A DNA stretch of 6,244 nt, taken from NCBI GenBank assembly GCA_020722245.1, contig DYLE01000053.1, positions 1 to 6,244 of the forward strand, given 5' to 3'. The translations under genes were made by a program, and so were the position numbers. Below the pieces are notes generated by a model. It worked only from the letters and a program-made list of their open reading frames with translations, searched no databases and was not told the origin of the DNA. The DNA is from Desulfonema limicola. GTDB lineage: Bacteria; Desulfobacterota; Desulfobacteria; Desulfobacterales; Desulfosalsimonadaceae. Positions within the stretch are counted from its first letter, which is position 1. Each line of letters begins with the position of its first letter. Positions 1-6,244 of this stretch are shown in pieces.

Positions 1-1814
1 AAGAACATCCGTTTTCAGACCAGGCGGTCTGCCTGGCGCTGGTCAAACAGGGGCTGATCTCCAGGGAGCAGGCCAAACGGGTCATTCGGCAAAAGGAAAA
101 GGTCCGGGCCGGGATTGAAAAAAACAAGCAGAAACGCAGCAAGGACATTCCTGCAGAAAGCCGGATCATCAATCCCACCACCATCATCGACGTGATCTGC
201 GCCCTGGCCCTGGAGCGCGCCGACCGTTCCGGGCAGATCATCGATGAGGATCTGGTCTATCAGGCGCTGGCGGCCTACTGGGGGATCCCCTACCAGAAGA
301 TCGATCCACTGGATCTGGAGCTCAACCTGGTCACCACCACCATCCCCCGCAGCTTTGCCAAGAAGCACCTGGTGCTTCCGGTCGGCGTGTCGGACGGCAG
401 CCTGGTGGTGGCCGCCTCAAACCCGTTTGACACCGAGGTGATCGAGGATATCTCCCGGGTCAGCCATATGCCGGTCAAGGTGGTGGTCTCCTCCAAGACC
501 GATATCATCCGTTTGATCGATGAGATGTTCGGCTTCAAGCGCTCCATCGCCCAGGCCGAGATCTATTTTACCGGCCCGTCCGTGGATCTGGGGAACCTGG
601 AGCAGTATGTCCGGCTCAAATCCCCGGATGAGCTTCCGGAGAATGACCAGCACATCGTCAATGCGGTCAACTACCTGCTGAGCTACGCCTTTGAGCAGCG
701 GGCCTCCGATATCCACATCGAACCCAAGCGGGATGATCTGCTGGTTCGCATGCGCATCGACGGGGTGCTCCACACCGTGTATAAACTGCCCAAAAAGGTG
801 CATTCCGCCATTGTCAGCCGGATTAAAAACATGTCCCGGCTGGACATGGCGGAAAAAAGGCGGCCCCAGGACGGCCGGATCAAGACCGGTATGGGGGAGA
901 CGGAGGTGGAGATCCGGGTCTCTTCGGTGCCCGTGGCCTTCGGCGAAAAGCTGGTGATGCGGATCATGGACCCCCAGGTGCTTTTTCAGGACCTGGAAGG
1001 GCTGGGGTTCACGCCGGATGATTTCAAGCGCTACAGCCGCATCATCTTCAGGCCCCACGGCATGGTGCTGATCTGCGGCCCCACCGGCAGCGGCAAATCC
1101 ACCACCCTCTACTCCACCCTGAGGCGGCTCTCCTCACCGGCGATCAACATCACCACCATTGAGGACCCCATCGAAATGGTGCATGAGGATTTCAACCAGA
1201 TCGCGGTCCAGCCGGCCGTGGGCATCACCTTCGGCACGATCATTCGAAATATCCTGCGCCAGGATCCGGACATCATCATGGTCGGCGAGCTCAGGGATCT
1301 GGAGACCGCCCAGAACGCGGTGCAGGCCGCGCTTACCGGGCATCTCGTGCTCTCCACCCTGCATACCAACGACGCGCCTTCGGCCATTATCCGGCTGCTG
1401 GACATCGGGGTCCCGCATTTTCTGGTGCAGGCCGTGCTGACCGGCGTGGTATCCCAGCGGCTGGTCCGCACCATCTGCCCCAAGTGCCGCGAGACCTACG
1501 AGATGGAGGCCGAGGAGCTGGCGCACAGGGGGATTGACGTGGGCAGGACCGGCCGGGTGACCCTTCATCGCGGCGAAGGATGCAACAAATGCCGGGGGAC
1601 CGGCTACTACGGCCGCACCGCGGTCTTTGAGGTGATGCCCTACTCAAGGGGATTGCGGGGCCTGACCACCATGGAGACGGATCTTGCCGCCGTTGTCCGG
1701 CAGAGCCGGCAGGAGGGGCTTGTCACCCTTCGGGAGAACGCGGTCAAAAAGATGCTTGAAGGGATCACCACCCTGGAGGAGGTCCTGAGGGTGTCCTGGG
1801 AAAGCGAGGATTAG
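1..1814 (+). CDS. GspE/PulE/PilB-family assembly ATPase, 5'-truncated by window edge
   Basis: This is a cytoplasmic hexameric ATPase of the type II secretion / type IV pilus family, which powers pseudopilus or pilus assembly at the inner membrane. The first complete codon is at base 3 and 603 residues are visible. Numbering from there, residues about 1-60 are helical and charged, and about 80-175 resemble the T2SSE_N/MshEN domain. The ATPase core follows: Walker A GPTGSGKST at 359-367 (Lys365), Asp box TTIEDPIE with Glu387/Asp388, Walker B DPDIIMVGELRD at 421-432 (Glu429), and His box with His447 and His454. A zinc-type tetracysteine, C492-x2-C495-x31-C527-x2-C530, is the GspE/PilB hallmark and argues against PilT. 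The frame is open to the left edge, so an internal GTG at 192 is not the start: it would cut into the N-terminal region, and the upstream residues read as normal protein. Secretion versus pilus role is undecided because neighbouring gsp/pil genes are not in view. Confidence 0.95.
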   Translation, partial: EHPFSDQAVCLALVKQGLISREQAKRVIRQKEKVRAGIEKNKQKRSKDIPAESRIINPTTIIDVICALALERADRSGQIIDEDLVYQALAAYWGIPYQKIDPLDLELNLVTTTIPRSFAKKHLVLPVGVSDGSLVVAASNPFDTEVIEDISRVSHMPVKVVVSSKTDIIRLIDEMFGFKRSIAQAEIYFTGPSVDLGNLEQYVRLKSPDELPENDQHIVNAVNYLLSYAFEQRASDIHIEPKRDDLLVRMRIDGVLHTVYKLPKKVHSAIVSRIKNMSRLDMAEKRRPQDGRIKTGMGETEVEIRVSSVPVAFGEKLVMRIMDPQVLFQDLEGLGFTPDDFKRYSRIIFRPHGMVLICGPTGSGKSTTLYSTLRRLSSPAINITTIEDPIEMVHEDFNQIAVQPAVGITFGTIIRNILRQDPDIIMVGELRDLETAQNAVQAALTGHLVLSTLHTNDAPSAIIRLLDIGVPHFLVQAVLTGVVSQRLVRTICPKCRETYEMEAEELAHRGIDVGRTGRVTLHRGEGCNKCRGTGYYGRTAVFEVMPYSRGLRGLTTMETDLAAVVRQSRQEGLVTLRENAVKKMLEGITTLEEVLRVSWESED

Positions 1815-1821
1815 CGCCGGA

Positions 1822-2841
1822 TCAGGGTTCGCAGGCCGGCCGGACAAACTGGCCGGGTTCAAGCGGCTCCTTCGATTGGGTGATCAGCACCGTGGCGGTG
1901 GTGGGTTCCGTGCGCAGCACCAGCAGCCGGCCCACATCCTCGGGGGTCAGGGTGAGGGTCTTGAACCGTTTCGGATCGGGCCTTGCGGTTTCCTGCTTGA
2001 AGATGCCGTAGGACTGCCCCGGTTCCACCCCGTCGTTTTTCCCCTTGTTGATGAAGGCGATGGCGTTTTGCCCCAGAAGGAGTATATCTTCTTCATTTTT
2101 GATGATTTTCGCATCAAGCCCGTCTATGCTTTCCTTCAGCGCGATCTTTGGGGATTGCGGGGAATACGGCATCAGCAGGTCGTGAACGGCGATTTCACGA
2201 TAGGATTCGATGATTTTGCCGACGGCGAACTCCGGCTCGGTTTTCGTGATCTCTGCCACCCCGAGCAGAAGATGCTGCACCCCGATATACTTTTTGGTCT
2301 GGGCATCCAGAATCGGGCTGATGGTGCGATAGACCGTGAATTTATCCCCCACGGCCAGACTGACGCCGGGTGTCGGGCGGATATAGACCTGATCCCGCAC
2401 GGTGATCTGACTGATGTCATTTAAGGCTTTGAAAATGGTTCCGGAGGGGGTGACGGCCTGCTCCCGAATAAACCCCACCTCATCGATGGGAATATAGGTG
2501 GTGTAGGTCTCCACCGTTTCTACGGGCTTTTCCGCCCGCTCTTTCCCCTTTTCCTCCCATTCCTTTTTGAAGATCAGGATTTTATTCCCGGGGTAGATCA
2601 GGTGGGGGTTGGGGATCTGGGGGTTGTAGTGCCACAGCTCCGGCCAGTCCCAGGGTGAATCGGCAAATTTTTGCGACAGGTCCCAGAGGGTGTCTCCCTT
2701 TTGAATCGTGTAATAAAACCCGGTTTCAGTGCGGGTGATGTGCTCCTCCAGGTCGGCGGCCGCCGGACCCGCCGAAAGAAGCGCGGAGCAAAGCAGGGTG
2801 AACACACAGATCGTGATTTGGTTGCGAACGTATTTGCCCAT
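1822..2841 (-). CDS. Exported LysM-domain protein
   Basis: The 339-residue product starts with a Sec signal peptide: Lys3/Arg6, a hydrophobic core at about 9-24, and a likely cleavage after AAA at residue 29. The only cysteine near it (Cys18) lacks a proper lipobox, so a soluble periplasmic or wall-associated protein is more likely than a lipoprotein. Residues 43-91 form one LysM domain (YTIQKGDTLWDLSQKF, ending in YPGNKILIF), a fold that binds GlcNAc-containing glycans such as peptidoglycan. A charged linker (about 92-112, Glu/Lys-rich) leads to a C-terminal region of about 220 residues, mostly predicted beta, with G-D-K-F-T-V-Y at 165-171 and a similar GVEPGQSYGIF at 271-281. No catalytic motif is visible, so a structural or anchoring role is inferred. 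The ATG is supported by AGAGGT eight bases upstream (2850-2855). It ends 7 bases from the convergent ATPase gene. Function beyond wall binding is unknown. Confidence 0.9.
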   Translation of the reverse strand: MGKYVRNQITICVFTLLCSALLSAGPAAADLEEHITRTETGFYYTIQKGDTLWDLSQKFADSPWDWPELWHYNPQIPNPHLIYPGNKILIFKKEWEEKGKERAEKPVETVETYTTYIPIDEVGFIREQAVTPSGTIFKALNDISQITVRDQVYIRPTPGVSLAVGDKFTVYRTISPILDAQTKKYIGVQHLLLGVAEITKTEPEFAVGKIIESYREIAVHDLLMPYSPQSPKIALKESIDGLDAKIIKNEEDILLLGQNAIAFINKGKNDGVEPGQSYGIFKQETARPDPKRFKTLTLTPEDVGRLLVLRTEPTTATVLITQSKEPLEPGQFVRPACEP

Positions 2842-2938
2842 TGTCTTCTACCTCTTGTGTTGGTGTGGATTCGGCCGGCAAATCCGTTTAAAGGCCTTCC
2901 TTCCCCGCAGGGAATGCCGATCGTCTTTATCTATGGGT

Positions 2939-2967
2939 AGTTAATCGATTTTGAGCCTTTTTGTCAA
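2939..2967 (-). promoter_or_regulatory. Candidate sigma-70 promoter of the LysM gene
   Basis: Reading the minus strand, a perfect TTGACA (2967-2962) is followed after exactly 17 bases by TTAACT (2944-2939), a weak -10 box matching three of six consensus positions. Transcription would start near 2931, giving a leader of about 90 bases before the LysM ATG. The site is well placed between the DUF362 stop and the LysM start. The perfect -35 and spacing support it; the poor -10 keeps confidence moderate and would fit a promoter that needs an activator. Confidence 0.45.
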
Positions 2968-2993
2968 GTATTTCGTTTCCATCCGTATTTCGT
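2968..2993 (-). repeat. Pair of 9-bp direct repeats abutting the -35 box
   Basis: On the minus strand, ACGAAATAC occurs twice (2993-2985 and 2976-2968), separated by 8 bases, so the copies start 17 bases apart. The second copy runs straight into the TTGACA box. A second, outer direct repeat, AAAGGCTC, lies on either side (3003-2996 and 2960-2953). Tandem sites touching a -35 element are typical of class II activator or repressor operators. That role is an inference; no regulator is encoded in view. Confidence 0.5.
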
Positions 2994-3010
2994 GGGAGCC
3001 TTTCGGAAGA

Positions 3011-4315
3011 TCAGAGCAGCCGCGGAATGACGGCCCGGGAACCCTTGAGCTTTGCGGTGACCAGCACTGCAAGGGCGGTCAGCGGGTTTACGCCGGCGAG
3101 TTTGAGCGGGTTGACCTTCATGTGCCGGCACAGGGCATAAATGGTTTCCGGCAGGTTGTTGCAGCCGCGGCTGAAGGTCACGTTTTTTTTGCCGAAGCGC
3201 CGCTGCATCTCAAGGCCGTAATCCGAAAGGGCGCAGCTTCCCGCCACATGCACCGGCCCTTTCCTGATCGCCCGGACCGCTTCGGGGTCGATATCCTTTC
3301 CCATGAGGATGGTGAAATCCCCCTGGCCGTTAAAATCCTGGTAAAGCAGCTCCACGCAGGCTTCGGTGTTGAGCCGGCATCCTTCCGGACAGCATCGGGT
3401 TTTTCCCTTAAGGATGGTCAGATCCGGCGGAAATTTTCCCAGCAGCTCGCAGGTCAGCTTTTTTTTGCGGGCATCAAAGATGTCCCGGTGAGCAATCTCA
3501 ATGTTTGAGAGGGTGGCGTCGCTGATGCCGGTTTCGGCCGACAGGTGAATATGAGGAACATCCTTGATGTCAAACCCGAGAAACGCAGCGCCGATGATGT
3601 CCACCGCCAGGGGATCGTCCCCTCCGATCAGGCAGTTCATGGGAATGACGCATTCCGCTGCAATTTTTTCAGCGAAGTAGTGGCCGTGGTTGGTGGCGAT
3701 GAGGCCGTCGATCAGCACGAAATCCGGCCGAAGCACCCGGTAGATGTCGGCGAACTTCTGGTGAAGCTTAAAGTTGTGATCCGCGATCCGGCTTTGATGG
3801 TGAACCAGGCCGAACTGGTTTTTGATGGAAAGGGTCACCCCGGACATGGAGTGGGTTTTCAGCTTGGGTATGGAGATGTAGAGGTTTTGATCCGCCTCGG
3901 CGATCAGGCGTTCATAGACAAAGGCGGAGATGTCGATAAAGGAGGAAAGCCCCTCAAGAAAGACCGGAACAGCGTCGGTTTCGTCGAGATAGACCGGCAC
4001 GGCGCCGTTTTGTTTGCAGACCTTTGCAATGCCGGTGGCCTTGAACACCAGACGGGTGATGTTGCCCTGGGTGGAATTTTCCATCACATAGATGCGGTTG
4101 GCTTTACATTTTTGAAAGTATCGGATCACCCCGCCGATCACCTCCGGATCGGTGTAGACGTGTTTTCGAAGGTCCACGGCGTTGACCTTGATATAGACGT
4201 CGCCGGAAGATTTTAAAAGCGCCCTGCCGCCGCCGAAATGATCAAAGATTTCTGCGACCGCTTTGTCGATTCCCTGGCCGGTGTCTGAAAAGATGACACG
4301 ATGGGTTTTGCTCAT
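3011..4315 (-). CDS. DUF362-domain protein with cysteine-rich C-terminal region
   Basis: The 434-residue protein has no signal peptide or membrane segment and is probably cytoplasmic. DUF362 signatures are clear: IKVN at 42-45, IPKLKTH at 149-155 followed by KNQFGLV at 165-171, and GGDDPLAVDIIGAAFLG at 231-247. After about residue 285 comes an extension with a cysteine cluster, C308-C309-x3-C313-x6-C320, plus C361 in VAGSC and C385 in SRGC. This arrangement could hold a metal or iron-sulfur cluster, but it is not the ferredoxin CxxCxxCxxxC pattern, so that is inference. The ATG has a strong Shine-Dalgarno, AAAGGAG six bases upstream (4322-4328), preceded by a run of A. It follows the FGGY kinase by 33 bases on the same strand with no terminator between, so the two are probably one operon. 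No T-tailed hairpin is visible after its stop. The biochemical function of the family is poorly defined and I assign none. Confidence 0.9.
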   Translation of the reverse strand: MSKTHRVIFSDTGQGIDKAVAEIFDHFGGGRALLKSSGDVYIKVNAVDLRKHVYTDPEVIGGVIRYFQKCKANRIYVMENSTQGNITRLVFKATGIAKVCKQNGAVPVYLDETDAVPVFLEGLSSFIDISAFVYERLIAEADQNLYISIPKLKTHSMSGVTLSIKNQFGLVHHQSRIADHNFKLHQKFADIYRVLRPDFVLIDGLIATNHGHYFAEKIAAECVIPMNCLIGGDDPLAVDIIGAAFLGFDIKDVPHIHLSAETGISDATLSNIEIAHRDIFDARKKKLTCELLGKFPPDLTILKGKTRCCPEGCRLNTEACVELLYQDFNGQGDFTILMGKDIDPEAVRAIRKGPVHVAGSCALSDYGLEMQRRFGKKNVTFSRGCNNLPETIYALCRHMKVNPLKLAGVNPLTALAVLVTAKLKGSRAVIPRLL

Positions 4316-4348
4316 GGCGGACTCCTTTTTTTGGAACGATAAACCCTG

Positions 4349-5908
4349 CTATTTCGGATACCCGGTGATCTCTTTGATCCGCAGGTACAGGGGTTTTAGC
4401 GGTTTGTACATTTTTTTGTAAACCTGGGTGTAAAGCGCGTCATAGAGCCGGTGGGTTTCAGGGTCCGGCTCGAACACATCGCCGGTCCGGGTCATGGCGC
4501 TGATGGCGGTTTTAAAGTCCCGGTGCAGGCCCACCCCGACAGCCGCGTTGATGGCGGCCCCCAGCCCTGAGGTTTCATAGAGATGCGGGCGGGCCGTGGG
4601 CAGGTTGAAGATGTTGGCGGTGGCCGCCATGGCGTTTTTGCTCTGGGAGCCGCCTCCGGAGACCCGCAGGGCGGTGATGGGAACTTTTGTGCGCTTCTCA
4701 ATCTGCTCCTTGCCCTCGCGAAGGGCGTAGGCCAGTCCTTCGAGGATCGCCCGGTAGATATGCCCCCGGGTGTGAATATCCCCGAACCCGATGATGGCGC
4801 CCTTGGCCTCTGGCCCGGGATGTTTCAGGCCGGGGCTCCAGTAGGGCTGAAGCATCAGGCCCATGCATCCCGGCGGAATGTCCTCGATCAGCTTGTCAAA
4901 CAGCGCCTCCGCCTCCGTGCCCATGGTTTCGGCCTTTTCCTTTTCTGGATAGCCGAACTCGTTTTTAAACCAGCTCACCATCCAGAAGCCGCGGTAAACC
5001 ATCCATTCCAGGGAGTAGTAGCCGGGAATGGCCGAAGGGTAGGGCGGGATCAGGGGAATGGGTTCGATGTACTTTTCGCTGGTGACGTTGATGGTGGCGG
5101 TGGTGCCGTAGCTTAAGCATCCGATGGAGGGCGCCAGGCTGCCGGAGCCGATGATCTCGCAGGCCTTGTCCGCGGCCGCCGCGATCAGGGGGGTCCCCTC
5201 GGGAATACCGGTCTGTTCGGAAGCCCTTCGGCTGATTGGCCCCAGGGTTTCACCGGGCTTAAACAGCCGGGGGAGCATTTCCGGCGTAACCGGTATCCCC
5301 TTCCATTTCCAGTCCCAGGGCTTGGCCCAGGCATGGCGTTTGTAGTCAAACGGAATATAGGCCACCTGGCAGCCGATGGAATCGTGAAAGTCGCCGATGA
5401 GCTGGTAGGTGAGGTAGCCGGATAAGAGAAGATACTTGTGGGTCTTGTTCCAGATATCCGGCTGATTTGTTCGAATCCAGTTGGCCTCGGTCTCCCTTTG
5501 AAAATGGGCGATCATCTCAGAGGCGCCGGCCAGCTTGAACAACACCCCCCACACCCCGCCGATGGGCGGCAATCCGTATGTTTTGCGCTGATCCAGCCAG
5601 ATGATGGCCGGTCGAAGGGGGTTCCCGTCCTTGTCCACATTGACCACGGTGGCCCGCTGGGTGGTGAGGGAAACCCCGGCGATCCGGGTTTTGTCGATGC
5701 GGCTTTGCTTCCAGAGGCCCTGGCAGGCGCTGCACAGGGTGTCCCAGTACATTCGGGGATCCTGCTCCGCCCATCCGGGGTTTGTCGAGAAGTAGGGTTC
5801 AAACGGGATTTTTTTGATGGCCAGCATGTTGCCGCTGACGTCAAAGATCATGGCCTTGAGGCTCTGGGTTCCGTTATCGATGGAGAGAAGAAGGTCTTGG
5901 GTTGCCAT
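4349..5908 (-). CDS. FGGY-family carbohydrate kinase, substrate unknown
   Basis: The family transfers phosphate from ATP to a sugar or polyol in the cytoplasm. Using the 519-residue start, the N-terminal phosphate-binding motif SIDNGTQSLKAMIFD is at 9-23, with GWAEQDP at 45-51, TTQRATVV at 82-89 and IIWLDQR at 102-108. Asp247, in AAADKACE, is the expected catalytic base. The C-terminal adenosine-binding loop SGGGSQSKN is at 417-425 and ETSGLGAAINAAVG follows at 445-458. Length is normal for the family and both actin-like domains are complete. TTQR is closer to the NQRE region of glycerol kinases than to the MHG signature of xylulokinases, but this does not fix the substrate. A Trp-rich stretch (AWAKPWDWKWKG) is at 193-204. 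The chosen ATG (5908-5906) is preceded by GGAGGG with four bases between; an in-frame ATG at 5920 would add MEGI but has no ribosome site. It is the first gene of a likely two-gene operon with the DUF362 gene. Confidence 0.93.
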   Translation of the reverse strand: MATQDLLLSIDNGTQSLKAMIFDVSGNMLAIKKIPFEPYFSTNPGWAEQDPRMYWDTLCSACQGLWKQSRIDKTRIAGVSLTTQRATVVNVDKDGNPLRPAIIWLDQRKTYGLPPIGGVWGVLFKLAGASEMIAHFQRETEANWIRTNQPDIWNKTHKYLLLSGYLTYQLIGDFHDSIGCQVAYIPFDYKRHAWAKPWDWKWKGIPVTPEMLPRLFKPGETLGPISRRASEQTGIPEGTPLIAAAADKACEIIGSGSLAPSIGCLSYGTTATINVTSEKYIEPIPLIPPYPSAIPGYYSLEWMVYRGFWMVSWFKNEFGYPEKEKAETMGTEAEALFDKLIEDIPPGCMGLMLQPYWSPGLKHPGPEAKGAIIGFGDIHTRGHIYRAILEGLAYALREGKEQIEKRTKVPITALRVSGGGSQSKNAMAATANIFNLPTARPHLYETSGLGAAINAAVGVGLHRDFKTAISAMTRTGDVFEPDPETHRLYDALYTQVYKKMYKPLKPLYLRIKEITGYPK

Positions 5909-5912
5909 GATG

Positions 5913-5918
5913 CCCTCC
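5913..5918 (-). promoter_or_regulatory. Shine-Dalgarno that decides the FGGY kinase start
   Basis: GGAGGG on the minus strand lies four bases before the ATG at 5908. It overlaps the upstream in-frame ATG (5920-5918), which itself is preceded only by CACCATCA and has no purine-rich site. This favours initiation at 5908 and a product beginning MATQ. Confidence 0.7.
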
Positions 5919-5990
5919 ATTGATGGTGATACGTTGAGGTTTATTCTATTTTGAAAAGCCTAATCCTTCAGGCCAGGTCAAGATTCTTCA

Positions 5991-6045
5991 GCCCTGCCCG
6001 CAAAAAGTGCAAAGTGACTAAAGTTTAAAGTGATCTAAAGTTAGG
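5991..6045 (+). repeat. 55-bp direct repeat, copy 1
   Basis: This 55-base sequence, starting GCCCTGCCCGCAAAAAGTGC, occurs again without mismatch at 6190-6244, 199 bases to the right. Inside it AAAGTG appears three times (6004, 6011, 6027) and CTAAAGT twice (6018, 6035), and 6011-6026 and 6027-6042 are two abutting, near-identical 16-mers. Similarity between the flanks is lost just left of 5991, so the left boundary looks sharp. It carries no reading frame. Confidence 0.9.
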
Positions 6046-6047
6046 GT

Positions 6048-6072
6048 CAATGCCTGCGGCATTGCTGTTTTT
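6048..6072 (+). other. Hairpin followed by T-run inside the repeat element
   Basis: CAATGCC (6048-6054) and GGCATTG (6058-6064) form a perfect 7-bp stem with a 3-base loop; after three bases comes TTTTT (6068-6072). The form is that of a weak factor-independent terminator reading rightward, but no + strand gene precedes it within 4 kb, so it is more simply read as part of the repeat structure. Confidence 0.5.
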
Positions 6073-6084
6073 AATTTAACAACA

Positions 6085-6105
6085 GATTGCGCGATCAGCG
6101 CAGTC
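6085..6105. other. Second hairpin inside the repeat element
   Basis: GATTGCGC (6085-6092) and GCGCAGTC (6098-6105) form an 8-bp stem containing one non-Watson-Crick (wobble-type) pair, with loop GATCA. It sits at the centre of the larger inverted repeat, next to the right arm. Confidence 0.5.
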
Positions 6106-6189
6106 CACAACTTTAGGCACTTTAGCTCACTTTTAACTTGTAACTTTTTTCAGGCGCTCCCCCAAGCCAGGCTTTGTCAGGGTTTTTTG

Positions 6190-6244
6190 GCCCTGCCCGC
6201 AAAAAGTGCAAAGTGACTAAAGTTTAAAGTGATCTAAAGTTAGG
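6190..6244 (+). repeat. 55-bp direct repeat, copy 2, cut by window end
   Basis: All 55 bases match copy 1 at 5991-6045. Identity is still running at the last base, so the repeat is at least this long and the hairpin and right-arm portions may also recur beyond the edge. The 39 bases between the end of the previous inverted arm (6150) and this copy are unrelated to it and more GC-rich. Confidence 0.9.

Larger units (their letters stand above)
6021..6139. repeat. Imperfect inverted repeat with hairpin-rich centre
   Basis: The arm 6021-6041 pairs with 6119-6139 at 19 of 21 positions. The AAAGTG and CTAAAGT motifs of the left arm reappear inverted on the right as CACTTT (6118, 6128) and ACTTTAG (6110, 6119). 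The 77 bases between hold two separate hairpins. The architecture resembles REP/MITE-like intergenic elements; no transposase or target duplication is seen, so mobility is an inference. Confidence 0.7.
5921..6244. other. Non-coding region upstream of the FGGY kinase
   Basis: I see no credible gene in these 324 bases on either strand. The part nearest the kinase (5921-5990) must hold its promoter. A good -10 match, TAGAAT on the minus strand (5948-5943), is present, but no convincing -35 lies 16-18 bases upstream of it; a TTGACC (5984-5979) is about 10 bases too far away. From 5991 on, the region is AT-rich repeat sequence, described separately, and differs sharply in composition from the genes. 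Confidence 0.6.

Noticed and set aside
417..1058. 213-codon open frame on the - strand inside the ATPase gene
   Set aside because: It overlaps conserved ATPase sequence throughout and its His-rich translation is typical of an antisense frame.
1836..1856. Bidirectional terminator between the convergent genes
   Set aside because: The stem lies inside the LysM coding region and neither strand has a T-run after it.
2901..2914. Riboswitch or attenuator in the LysM leader
   Set aside because: Only a small TTCCC/GGGAA stem with a 4-base loop and a weak GGATT/AATCC stem are visible; neither resembles a known riboswitch or has a terminator tail.
2951..3508. 185-codon open frame on the + strand opposite the DUF362 gene
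   Set aside because: It is antisense to a gene with clear family motifs, has no ribosome site that I can see, and its translation shows no recognisable domain; it is a by-product of codon bias in the opposite strand.
3545..4216. 223-codon open frame on the + strand
   Set aside because: It is the antisense shadow of the DUF362 core; its His/Asp/Val-rich translation is typical of reverse-read GC-rich coding sequence.
4583..5116. 177-codon open frame on the + strand
   Set aside because: It is antisense to the FGGY kinase ATP-binding region, is rich in Gly, and has no initiation signal.
5991..6244. Possible CRISPR array
   Set aside because: There are only two direct copies, 55 bp each, with a 144-bp gap that contains inverted versions of the repeat; CRISPR repeats are shorter, with regular short unrelated spacers.

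Overview
The window is GC-rich, with the GC concentrated in codon third positions. Gene content (a type II/IV secretion assembly ATPase, a LysM envelope protein, an FGGY sugar kinase and a cysteine-rich DUF362 protein) fits a Gram-negative anaerobe of the Desulfobacterota (sulfate-reducer-like 'deltaproteobacteria'). That placement is an inference from gene content and sequence style; there is no rRNA or other marker gene here to settle it.

Layout. On the + strand, positions 1-1814 hold most of a GspE/PulE/PilB-family ATPase; its reading frame is already open at base 3, so its true start lies left of the window. It meets, tail to tail with a 7-base gap, a minus-strand gene (1822-2841) for an exported protein with an N-terminal LysM domain. 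The 169 bases upstream of the LysM gene carry a plausible sigma-70 promoter whose -35 box directly abuts a pair of perfect 9-bp direct repeats. Further right, also on the minus strand, lies a compact two-gene unit: an FGGY-family kinase (4349-5908) followed after 33 bases by a DUF362 protein (3011-4315) with a cysteine-rich C-terminal region. Both have clear ribosome binding sites. The last 324 bases (5921-6244) contain no gene. They hold an intergenic repeat element: a 55-bp sequence present twice without mismatch, 199 bp apart, with imperfect inverted arms and two hairpins between the copies. The second copy is cut by the window edge.

How the genes work together. The ATPase would power assembly of a secretion pseudopilus or type IV pilus, and the LysM protein probably sits at the cell wall; they are convergent and need not be linked. 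The kinase and DUF362 protein are very probably co-transcribed and may share a pathway, but neither the kinase substrate nor the DUF362 function can be read from sequence. I found no convincing new defence or mobile system. The items most worth a second look are the repeat element, the kinase-DUF362 pair and the direct repeats at the LysM promoter.
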